Shown here in pieces: positions 53,501 through 64,000 of a DNA stretch of 64,000 bases. Made by a program: the position numbers and the translations under genes. The first letter of the stretch is position 1; each line of letters starts with the position of its first letter. Source of the stretch: Acridotheres tristis (Eukaryota; Chordata; Aves; Passeriformes; Sturnidae); NCBI GenBank assembly GCA_037013685.1, contig CM072894.1, forward strand, positions 3,660,841-3,724,840. The letters run 5' to 3'. The notes under the pieces were generated by a model. It was not told where the DNA came from and made no database searches. It saw nothing but the letters and a program-made list of their open reading frames with translations.

Positions 53501-54608
53501 AAGAGGGTTCATGAAATACAGATTATGGTGGCTTTGCCTGGCGTGACAAGGAAATCCATTTTGTTGTGCTTGTGTTTATATGCCTGTATACATCTGGAAC
53601 ATCACTGCAAATACATATTATTTTGGCATTAATTTTGAAGAGCTGCTACAGCACATAGATGCCTGTTGCTGTGGCAGGAGAGGGGCAGGAGGTGGCTGCG
53701 ATGTGTTCCTGCTCTGTGTTGAGCTCAGGGACAGAGGGACTGGGAATCTCCTGTGACTCCTGCTCAGCTCCCACTTCACACACAGTTAGTTTAGTGCTTT
53801 TTAACTACTTTGGCAAATCAGACCCAGAACAATTATTTCTGCCCTGGAGCGGCTGGGAATTGCCTCATATGGCTGAAAATGGGGCATAAAACTTGTTAAG
53901 TAGCAGTTCACAGCATGCATTTTGGCCCTTGTCCCTCCCAGGTTTGGCTCCCTGGTGTCAGTGGGCCAACAGGAGCACCTTTGTGATTGTCCATGGCAGC
54001 AGCATTTCTCTCTCATGGCACGAAAGCCCTTTTTATCCTGTTAGTTGTTATTTACCTTGAGAAACCTGCCAAGAGCATCTCTTACCTCTCTGTTTTAAAG
54101 GATTCTCTGCGAAGGAATGGGAGGAACTGTCCCAGTCCTTCCTCCTGCAAGTGAAGGACCTAACCTGCTTTTCTTAAATACTGGCATCGCTTCCTCTTTT
54201 GTATTTTGAATATGACATAATTATTAGGTGCATCAAAAGCATTTATGGCAAAGCTGAGACAGCGAGATTAATGACTTGCTGTAATAATGGATTATTAATG
54301 ATCCATGATTATACCCACATTTGCTATGTGACTTGAGCTTGTTGTGCAGGTCAGAGCTCTCTCCTGCTCTGAGTTCTGCCTCTGCACCAACTTGCACCGC
54401 CGGTTGGGTACCAATGGAAAAAAAATGTGCACTTCTGTGCCCCTCAATTGATGTGGGATAATCACTTTTGGTGCGTGACTTGATTTGAGGCAATCTGTGA
54501 CCAATTTTTTGTTGAAGGAAACTTTTCTTTTTAAGATGGACATTAAGTGCTGTGAGATAAATTTAAAGGATCAGCACGATTTCTTCTAAATTAGCTTACA
54601 AGGTTTTT
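50579..54608. other. Unique intronic DNA, no gene seen
   Basis: Only short open frames without recognisable similarity. It includes a TTA/ATT-rich patch at about 53345-53380 and a T-rich run at about 53415-53436. A TAAT-rich, imperfectly palindromic patch near 54260-54315 is covered in the findings. Confidence 0.5.
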
Positions 54609-54628
54609 GTTTGTTTGTTTGTTTGTTT
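54609..54628. repeat. (GTTT)5 microsatellite
   Basis: Five GTTT units followed by a T run. Confidence 0.9.
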
Positions 54629-56961
54629 TTTAATCCAAAAGAATTTATTACTATCCATATCAAAAACATGGGAGTAGTTACTGCAGTGGTTTGGCTGCAC
54701 AAAATTAATCTCAGTCAAATAAAACTCACGGCCCTGGTTCACATCTGGGCTGGCTTCACCCCTGCCAGATCCTCTTGCAAGAACAGGTTCCAGGTGTTTC
54801 TGCCTCCTCACAGCAAACAAATGGCTGCATTAGCTTGCAGGAAACGTTTAATGGGTGTGCAACATGGAATATCAGTGTTGCAGTATCTAGCTTTATTAGC
54901 TGAGCTGCAGGAGTTGTTTTCTGAGCTGTGTGGGTCCTTAGCAGGGATTGCAGAACGAAACAAAGGTATTTATTATCGGGAGCCTTAGGACAGGATAACA
55001 CTTACCTGGCTGGAAATATGATCAGCCTCCTAATAGATACTGCTGTATTTAAGGAAGAAACACACAAACCCATTTTTCAATTGCTAAGCAAGGATTTTTA
55101 GGTGTCCTGGCAGGCACAGGAATGTCCCTGGAGAGTTAGCACACAAGGGCTTTTCTGAATAAAACTCTATACATGAGCTAGGACAGGGCTTTGTATTTCA
55201 AAAAGAAAGATGTGTCATCTCCTGGGTGCAGTGCTTCATCCTTCCAGTGTTCCCAGTCCACCAGAGCTTTCTGAGGTCCCAGTATGACCATATCTTTCCA
55301 TCGTGGGCATCTCCCAGCATAGCTGTTGAAAATATTATGAATGAAACTGTGTTTAGGTGTGATTTACTCTAAGTGGTAAGGCTTTAAAGAAAATTTTAAA
55401 ATTGGAATGGTCGTGCTTTTAAGTTAAGCCTCAAAATGAGGTGGTAGCCTCTATTTTAAAACCTGAGCAAACCAAGCTGGGTTTTTTTTCCTTTGACACA
55501 GTACAGTGAACATAGGTCAAATATTTCCAATTTTTAACTGTAGTGAGAATTTTGATATTTTACTTTTACCAGGTCATAGAAAGAAATAATCCTCCAGTAT
55601 TTCCTATGGTGGGTAGGCCCAATGCCTCTTTGGAGAAGCAGCTTTTTCAGTGGCTGTTCAGTTTTGGTCTGTGCTCATGAAAACACAACCCAAAAAATTG
55701 TCTGATCAACCCTTCACAGAGAGGCCACAGAGAAACAGAGATTAGAATCGTTCCCATTTCCATTGAGAGGAAAAAAAAAAAAAAAGAAAGGGGATATAGG
55801 AAATAAGCAGTCAATAATTGTACTACTCTGAAACCTAATTACTTTTGGTATTTATAAAAAAGACCTGCATCATTCAAAAGAGTATATTTTAGCCAATTTT
55901 ACTGATTATGCCTCCAGTCATGGAGAGTTTTGTTTGTATTGATCTGAGCCAGAAGTGGATCAGAAATAAGAAATGCCATTTTTGTCCTGTTCTGCATAAC
56001 ATAATGCCCATTTCAGAAATTTAGGTATACCCAGATTAATTTGCTCACAGATAAGAACAACCCACAAGCTGTTGATTAAAGAGGAAAAGTTGAGTGCATT
56101 GAAACAGGCAAACCCAAACCAGCCCAGCCCCATGCCTGACCATTTAAGCATCTTTGAGCAAGCTGAGAAATGTGTGAAAAGCAGATCATGTAAAATGCTG
56201 CTTCTGTCTTTGTTTCTCTCTTCTTTTTTTTTTTTTTTTGTCACTGCATGATGACAACAGGCTGATGCACTGAGCTGGGATTCGGTGGTGGCTTTGAACT
56301 GGGCTTCAAAATGTAGAACAGAGTGTTGTAATGTTAGAGGGTGCCCTTTGAAAACTGTATTAAGATGGTGTTTCCTGATATGTCTTTGCTGTGCATTCAG
56401 CCAGGGGACTTGTGGAAAGACAATGTGTTTGTTCCTGTTGTTTCTCTTCTATTTAACTGCATAAAGCTGGGAAGAGTTGGGGTCTTAAGGAGAGTGATGG
56501 GGAAAACAATGTTGGGTGTCAGTCTTCTGCTCAGGTTGCTCTTGGCTTGTCCAAAATACTGTTCAGAGCAGTGAAAATGTTGCATTATCCATGTCAGTCT
56601 GGATGCACAGGTCTCTCCAGCCTGGTGTCCCTCAGCCCCTGATGGGAGTGCCTCTGCCCAGTGTCTGATTCTGGCTTTGCTGGGACCTGGGTTTAACCCT
56701 GTGGGTGCTGGGGTGCTGCTTGGCCTTTTCCCTGCATTTCTCCCTTTGGTGGTAAATGCCAGCACTTCAGGCCATTTGGTGGGAGGTGTTTAAATTGCTG
56801 AGATGATCGCAGGCTGTATTCCCACTTTGCTGTCTCTTGTTAAAGTGTGACTTGCGTGGCCCATCCCTGCGAATCATTACAGATTTCTGATGCAGCTCCC
56901 TGTATCACTGTGTACGGACTTTACTTCCTGATGTGCTCCAGTGCCCCTCTCCCACACTGCC
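54629..56961. other. Unique intronic DNA before exon 2
   Basis: There are short open frames only, an A run near 55771-55785 and a T run near 56224-56240. No exon with flanking splice signals was seen before the ERBB4 acceptor. Confidence 0.5.
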
Positions 56962-57265
<304 letters not shown>

Positions 57266-57313
57266 TAAAATGCCAGGGATGTGCAGAGAACAAGAGCAGT
57301 GTCACTGCTGTGA

Positions 57314-57339
57314 CATTTAGATTTATCATTTAGATTTAT
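57314..57339. repeat. 13-bp tandem duplication CATTTAGATTTAT
   Basis: Two perfect adjacent copies at 57314-57326 and 57327-57339, about 170 bp inside intron 2. Confidence 0.92.
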
Positions 57340-60300
57340 CCAGGACGTGGGGGAGAAAGCTGTGACACTGGAAGGTGACACCTTGCAGGTCTCTCACTTT
57401 TTGTGGTGCCAGCAGGTACAGGGCAGGTTAGGTGGGGTTTAGGGAGGCCAGAGAATCATGCAGATAAGCACTGGAGAAGCTAATCCTAATAGATATGGAC
57501 TGATTTATAGACTAAGCAAGGGAATGTTTGTGGATCATTTAAGAAAAAGAAAAGAAGTGATTGCTGAATGAACATGAAGCCTTCTCACTGGAGCTATGAG
57601 CCAGTCTCCAGCATCCAGGGAAGTCTGTGATAGATGAAAGCTGTACTGCTTTTGGGCAGCCTGGGTTGTGCATTCCCTCAGTTTTCTTTACATCACATTT
57701 TGGATTTGTGAAGGAACATTTCAGTGTGGTTTGCAGATACCCTTTTGCCATGCTGGCAACCACGAGAGAGAAAGGTGAACATCAAGTTCAAAGAACTTAA
57801 TCCCGTTGTTATTTGGCATTTCACGTTCTTTATGTTTAATGAAATATCCCACTAAAGGAGTGATCCAGGTGGGCACATGAGGATGCTGCAGATGATGTGG
57901 CTGTAATATGGAAAAGGCAGGCTGTGCCAGTGTGGTTGCAGTCTGTGCTGTATTAGACTCTCCATGACACAGATAAGGGTTTACACTGCTCGTGTTGCTC
58001 ACCTGTACCTCTCAGAAATGCTGATGTCATGTTCCAGGATGCTTGTCTGTGTGCAAGGGGCATGTTCATGTGGCAGGAGCAGTGGAGTTTAAATCTGGCA
58101 GCAGGAAGAGGTGGTGGGAGGCAGCCCCAGCTGGTTGGGTTACACTCACTCCTTCCTTTTGCTGGGTCCTAGCTGAGCTGAGTGCTCCATTTCAGTCTGT
58201 AAAACTGTGAACTTTCCACCACGGCTCCTAGCAAAGGCAAAGCCAAGCAGCGTGTTCAGCTTTGCTTCGCATGGAATTTGTCAGGGATTTCACAGCCTTG
58301 CCACTCCATACATTGGCATATATTTACTCAGAGTGTACACCAGGCTGCTGAAAGATCTGCGAGCAGAATTCAGCTACTAGACACGTCTGGAGTAAAGTTT
58401 GGGGTGCTAATTACACCCAGACTAACAGATTGCCTGTTAATTTGGGTGACGAATGCCTCGGAAGTAAATGCTATCCGTACATTTCACAGTTGTGACAGGT
58501 GGGGAAAACACATATGCTTTTGCTCTGAAATAGATACAGCCTTGGTGCAGCTGGACCACCAGACAGGTGGCAGATCCTCCTCCTGCGAGGGCAGGATCCC
58601 TGTTGGATCCCAGAGACCTGAGCTTTCTGTGCTTTCTGGCACTGACCCCCAGGAGAACACTGCTTTTGACCTGAGGCCTTGGAGAAGGCTCCAAATTTGA
58701 GTGATGGAGTTAAAATCATGGGTGTGTAGTTAAATAGAAGTATGTGATTTCACATGGTGAAGGGTTTTAAATCTGAGATTTTTATAATACAGTAATAGGT
58801 ATGGGAAAAGATGGAGGAATTTGGGGGGTGTCTCTTTCAGTGCTCATCTTCCTTCTTCATGGTTTCAGGCAGTAGTTTCTGGTTGGACAGTCAGTGCTGC
58901 ACTGAGGGTCACAGGAATTTCATTATTGGGTCAAAAGTATAAATAATATAGGTGTTAATTCTCTATTGGACTGTTTAGCTTTAAGAGACCTTGTAGGGTC
59001 TGGGTTTCTCTCCATTTTGCTCACTTTTAGCTGGTGGCTAGGAGTGTTGCTGAATTCTCTGTACTTTAAATAAGATTTAATAAACAACCAAGCCCAAACA
59101 CGAGAAAATCCATTTCCTTCATGTATTTTTAAATCCTGCCTCTGAGTGAAGGCAGAAGAGACTGAAACAAAGCACTGATTAAGTGGTGCAAAACTCCCAC
59201 CACTGTTACAGATCCCTGCTCTGGCTGGGGCATCTCTGCAGTTTCAGATGCCTCCTGAAACCCCTGCCTGGGCCATGGTGGTGGCTCGAATTCATCACAG
59301 ACAATCCTCACACTTCAGCTTCCCTTCCTCCTTATGCTGCCCGCTGGGAGGCAGGGAGAGCAAATTACTTGGAAATTAGGAATTAGCGTTCCTCGCAGAG
59401 GGCTGCCATAAGCAGCGTAAAATATTGGTGGAAAGAAGGCAGTAAAATCATCAAATGAGAACAAGAAGGAAAGGCCCTGTTCACTAAATGAAGGTGGTTT
59501 GGTCACCTGTGCTTTCTGGTGACAGCTACTATTGCTTTTTTATTAGTTTTATTACTTCTCTTACCTGCATCTGCTCCCTCGCAGATGTCTCAGCAAAAAA
59601 GCAGGACTTGAAACAAAACTCAGCAAACTGGAAGGCCTAGTTAGTATGATAAATTGTAGTCATTAAAGTAGAAAACCAAACAGAAGAGAACATGTTCTCG
59701 GAGAGGCAAATAAATAAATAAATGTTGGCACATTTACGCCGATAATTCGACATTCATTAGTCAGGCAGTATTACTCCTTTTATCATATTAAAAATTGTTT
59801 TAATGGCCAAGTGAAGGTGGCAGATGGGACATAACTAAGAGAAAAGCTGTTTGTCTCTCTCAGACTTAAATAGGGTGAATTTGCTGTGTAACATCACGCT
59901 CCTTCAGCCTGCCCCAGTCTTTTGGTCTCTGTTGCAGTAATTGCCCTCTTTCTCCATCAAAAATGAGATTATCTGTGCCCCCAGCTGACAGCAACCATGG
60001 CTCTGTGTGCCCACCTGCCTGTGCTCAGCTTAGCTGGGCAACTTCTTGCTCCAGGACAGAGGGAAGGCCCAGTAAGCTGTAGGCATGCTGAGTCTTTTCA
60101 TCATGCAGTAATAAACAAATAGCATAAATGAATTGAAGTGAAAAAAAACCCATAATTTTATTTACCCTGCAGAGGAACATTAAAAGATCAGCATCCCATC
60201 TCTCATATTTATTTAGACATTTATTCCCTAAGTAGATTTGCTTTATGTCTGTGAGTTAGCTCTCTGGATGTCTGCTGATGAAGACTAAAAGGGGCTGTCT

Positions 60301-60963
60301 GTCACCTGAATGAAGTGCTCAGCCACTTAAACTTCCAGGCCTGCAGTTCATGAGGAGCTGGATTTCTGTAAGAAGGGATTGCACATGCCAGCTGGGTTTT
60401 TTTCCTGCTGTTCTTATATATGAGCAGAGCAGGACTACATATCGCCTGTGTTACTTTAATATATTTTATTTTGGTTCCTGGTTGTGTTATAGTCTTGGTA
60501 TTGCTTTCCTGTGAGCAACTGCAATATGAACTTGTGTTCTGCACGTGCTGCCCTCCAGCTCTGCCAGCTCTGTTCCTGCTGATTACTGCTTCCCTATGCT
60601 GTGGCCACAATGGAGTTGTGGCAGAGGAAAGGAGCACTTAGTGGCAGGAAAAATTGTGTTTAAACCTGAGTGTTGGGTCAGGAAAGATATTTCTGACATC
60701 TGCGGGCTGACAGCTGGCTTGCTTTGTCCTTCTGAGGCTCAACCTACTGACAGAAAATGTAAAAGTGGTTATTCAGTTTTTGAAGCCCTACCTGTGCCAG
60801 CTTTGGCAGTGAAATGAGGTTGAGGTTAATGCAGTGCCACCTCCCTGTCACAGCCAAGGCAGGCTCTCCTCTGCCACAGGTCCTGCCAAGAGCAGGACAA
60901 ATAATGGGGTGGAAAACAGTCCCTGGGAGCTCCCTTGTCCCTGTGGTGTGTCCAGGCTAACCC
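57340..60963. other. Unique intron 2 DNA, no gene seen
   Basis: Only short frames without recognisable similarity. An AAAT run at about 59709-59723 leads into a patch to about 59830 that keeps CpGs and TAAT cores. Nothing else was supported. Confidence 0.5.
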
Positions 60964-61898
60964 AGCACTGACAGTGTCCCATGTCCCACTGCTTCCCAAC
61001 TGAGCAGTGACAGTGTCCCATGTCCCACTGCTTCCCAACGGAGCACTGACAGTGTCCCATGTCCCACTGCTTCCCAACTGAGCAGTGACAGTGTCCCATG
61101 TCCCACTGCTTCCCAACGGAGCACTGACAGTGTCCCATGTCCCACTGCTTCCCAACGGAGCAGTAACAGTGCCCCATGTCCCACTGCTTCCCAACGGAGC
61201 ACTGACAGTGCCCCATGTCCCACTGCTTCCCAACGGAGCACTGACAGTGCCCCATGTCCCACTGCTTCCCAACGGAGCACTGACAGTGCCCCATGTCCCA
61301 CTGCTTCCCAACGGAGCACTGACAGTGCCCCATGTCCCACTGCTTCCCAACTGAGCACTGACAGTGCCCCATGTCCCACTGCTTCCCACCTGAGCACTGA
61401 CAGTGCCCCATGTCCCACTGCTTCCCACCTGAGCACTGACAGTGTCCCATGTCCCACTGCTTCCCAATGGAGCACTGACAGTGTCCCATGTCCCACTGCT
61501 TCCCAATGGAGCACTGACAGTGCCCCATGTCCCACTGCTTCCCAATGGAGCAGGGACAGTGCCCCATGTCCCACTGCTTCCCAATGGAGCAGGGACAGTG
61601 CCCCATGTCCCACTGCTTCCCAACGGAGCAGTGACAGTGTCCCATGTCCCACTGCTTCCCAATGGAGCACTGACAGTGCCCCATGTCCCACTGCTTCCCA
61701 ACGGAGCAGTGACAGTGCCCCATGTCCCACTGCTTCCCAATGGAGCACTGACAGTGCCCCATGTCCCACTGCTTCCCAATGGAGCAGGGACAGTGCCCCA
61801 TGTCCCACTGCTTCCCACCTGAGCACTGACAGTGTCCCATGTCCCACTGCTTCCCAATGGAGCACTGACAGTGTCCCATGTCCCACTGCTTCCCAAGG
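60964..61898. repeat. 39-bp minisatellite, 24 tandem copies
   Basis: Twenty-four head-to-tail 39-bp units start every 39 bp from 60964 to 61861, with no length change. The invariant core is CCCATGTCCCACTGCTTCCC (unit positions 15-34). Variation is confined to three places: positions 5-7 (CTG, GTG, GTA or GGG), position 14 (T in 10 units, C in 14) and positions 36-38 (giving AACGG, AATGG, AACTG or ACCTG ends; the last unit ends AAGG). Because 39 is a multiple of three and the unit has no stop in several frames, 13-residue repeat frames stay open on both strands (such as WEAVGHGTLSVLR and GSSGTWDTVSAPL on -). I regard these as non-coding. Confidence 0.98.
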
Positions 61899-64000
61899 CA
61901 CCAGCATGCTCCTCCTAATTGCCCAGGCCAGGCTTCTGCACCAGGATTTGCTCCATGAAACCAGATAAGCTGCTGGAGCTGGTGTGTGTCTTGAGTCTCG
62001 TCCAGCTTAGAGCTGAGATTTACTTCCCTGCTTTGGACTTCAGGAAAAAAAAAAAAACAACCTTGAGAAAAGCTCAGATTGTTCACTGGTTCATATTGCA
62101 AACAACTGTTAGAAGAACAGAAGGGGGAACCTATTTTAGTTTTGCTTGGCATGGCTGGCAGTTCCTATTGTGGGCTGTACTTATTTCTTAATAACGTCTC
62201 CATATTCAATTTTCAAAATAAAATAGACAATTAGTGTATCACATAACAATCTTCTGCAAGTACTTCTGTTAAACACATTTGGTAAATGAGAGTTATCTTT
62301 GACTAATCCCCTGGCTTTTAGCAATTCACAGTCAGTAAATTGTCTTCTTGTGCCTGGATTCTATTTAACCAATTCAGATTATTTATTTTTAAAGACATGA
62401 TCAAAGTTCTGTGCTTTTCCCTGCCATAACTCTCCCAAGTGATAATGAAACTCATTTTTAACCACAATCAGCAGTCTTCAAAAATTATCTACCACTGTTT
62501 TATGTATCACCTCCAGCCACACTTGCAGGGTAGCTGTCTGACATTTAAGGGGGTGGATGTTTTGTGGTGAATATTACATTTATGAGATGTAGGGCTCCAT
62601 CTCCCCTCTGTCAGCACCCATGGCCACATGCTTGGTGAGAATCCCTGCCAGCCCCATCGTAGCTCATTCCTTACAGTCACATTTAGGCTCTGTGGCAGGT
62701 GGGATTTGGCCATTTGGACTTTAACTTGTTTGCTATTGGTTGTGTTTAAGGAAGTTTTGGTGAAACAGAGTTGGGTTGCAAAGCGTGCTGCCTTGCCCCA
62801 TGGCACTCAGAGCTGCTGCTTGTTAAAGAAAAAACAGAAGTACGGGCTTTTAAAACAATTTTTGGTCTTTTAGAGAAAAATAGGGCTAAGCAGACCTTTT
62901 TGAAAGCTCTGGGGGCAGAGCTGAGAGGAGATGCTGGCACAGAGAGAGTCTGTATCTGAGCAGAGGTGCTGGGAAGGGGTGTGCAGGGACAGGAGGGCAT
63001 CACTTGGCAGAGCAGTGTGAGGATGAGTGTGGCTCCTGAAGGCCTGGCAGCACAGCTCTGCATCCCTCCTGCAGCAAAAGGGAATGTGACTGAGGTTCCT
63101 GCTCAACAGAAAGGGCTGTGCCTGCCAGGGGTTCCCAGAAAGACAGGCTGTGGGGGTGGCAGTGTCTCTGTGCTGGGGGATTTTTCCCCTAGAAGTGCTA
63201 GGGAAGCATTGCAGTGTGGCCCTACCCCAGAATGGGGATTTTCAGGAGGAGTTTGCTGGGCAAGGCTGCCCTGTAGCCTTCATTGTACAGTGAGTTGCAT
63301 CTCTTGCAACTTTGTCCTTGGCTGGCAAGAGGCAAAGTGGCCTCCAGGTAATTACAGACATAGAAATCGAGTTCATGTATTTATATGTTTGTAATTGCCC
63401 TCCCAGGACCTTACCTGTTAGAAAACAAAACATGAACAGCAGAGGTGTGATGGTCAGAGTTGTGCATGCCACACAGATCCAGGTGGAAAGAGGACACCTC
63501 CAGCTTGCCATTGAACACAACTGCTGTGCTGGGTGGGTTACAGGAGACCAAGTGCGTGCCAGACCATGCTTCTGGTGTGGACAAAATGTTTCACAGGGGC
63601 TGGGATCAGCTGCCAGCTGTGCTGGCTGAATCTGAGCTGAGTTTAAAGTGAGCTGCATCCCAGACTCAGAGGGTGGGGTGGGAGCAAAGGCTAATTGCAG
63701 AAGGTATATGTGATACAGCTCTGCTCCAGGAGAATGGCTTCTTCTGCCATTTCCCATTGCTTGTGTAGAAATAGCAGCTTAAAATAATCACAGCAGTTTA
63801 AACTCTTCTCAGAATGGCTAGGGAGCAAGGAAAGGAATGCCACAGATTTGCATGGTCTTCCAGGCCTGGCCTGTGCTTGGAAGCTGAAATGCTGCAGGCA
63901 CAGTGAGTAGCTGAATACTAGGCACTGATGTGGTAACTCATCCCTTTCTATTGACAGGTACCACACTCCACCTCGTCCCTAACACAGAGTCAACCAGCTC
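61899..64000. other. Unique intron 2 DNA to window end, no gene seen
   Basis: Short frames only, including 62966-63394 (+) and 63242-63757 (-), which overlap on opposite strands and have no recognised domain. An A run lies at about 62045-62057. ERBB4 exon 3 was not found. Confidence 0.55.

Noticed and set aside
59281..59295. tRNA T-loop-like GGCTCGAATTC
   Set aside because: No matching A box, acceptor stem or cloverleaf around it.
60957..61907. CRISPR-like array of 39-bp repeats
   Set aside because: The units abut with no spacers, in a vertebrate intron; this is a minisatellite.
62045..62057. A runs (also near 18769 and 55771) as processed-pseudogene tails
   Set aside because: No coding-like sequence precedes them and no target-site duplication was evident.

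Overview
This window is vertebrate genomic DNA, not bacterial or viral. It holds one recognisable coding feature: coding exon 2 of ERBB4 (the neuregulin receptor tyrosine kinase HER4/ErbB4), at 56991-57142 on the + strand. A textbook splice acceptor and donor flank it. Everything upstream (1-56990) is read as the 3' part of ERBB4 intron 1, and everything downstream (57143-64000) as the 5' part of intron 2. Exon 1 (signal peptide, normally in a CpG-rich promoter) and exon 3 are not in the window.

The organism is probably an amniote and most likely a bird. Codon third positions in the exon are G/C-rich (41 of 50). I recognise no Alu, B1 or L1 copies, interspersed repeats are sparse, and tandem repeats dominate. 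This species inference is moderate, not proven.

Layout. 1-5502 is unique intronic DNA with small AT-rich patches. 5503-6351 is a long interrupted (ATCC)n array. 6352-21070 is unique DNA with an 11-bp tandem repeat at 11620, a CpG-retaining patch at 11344-11432 and an AT-repeat cluster at 19487-19620. 21071-21602 is an almost pure ~530-nt polypyrimidine tract built from CTTCT and CTCTTT units. 21603-56990 is intronic with minor microsatellites and several patches that look like conserved non-coding elements (around 43860-44470, 48060-48300, 54190-54320). Exon 2 follows. In intron 2, a 24-copy 39-bp minisatellite lies at 60964-61898.

The long open reading frames over the three large arrays are by-products of repeat units that contain no stop codon; I do not consider them genes. 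No RNA gene, CRISPR array, insertion sequence or operon was found. The sequence shows no previously undescribed protein-coding system. The points most worth a second look are the polypyrimidine tract (triplex and PTB-binding potential inside a long primary transcript), the internal history of the 39-bp minisatellite, the candidate enhancers, and one unexplained open frame at 7846-8553.
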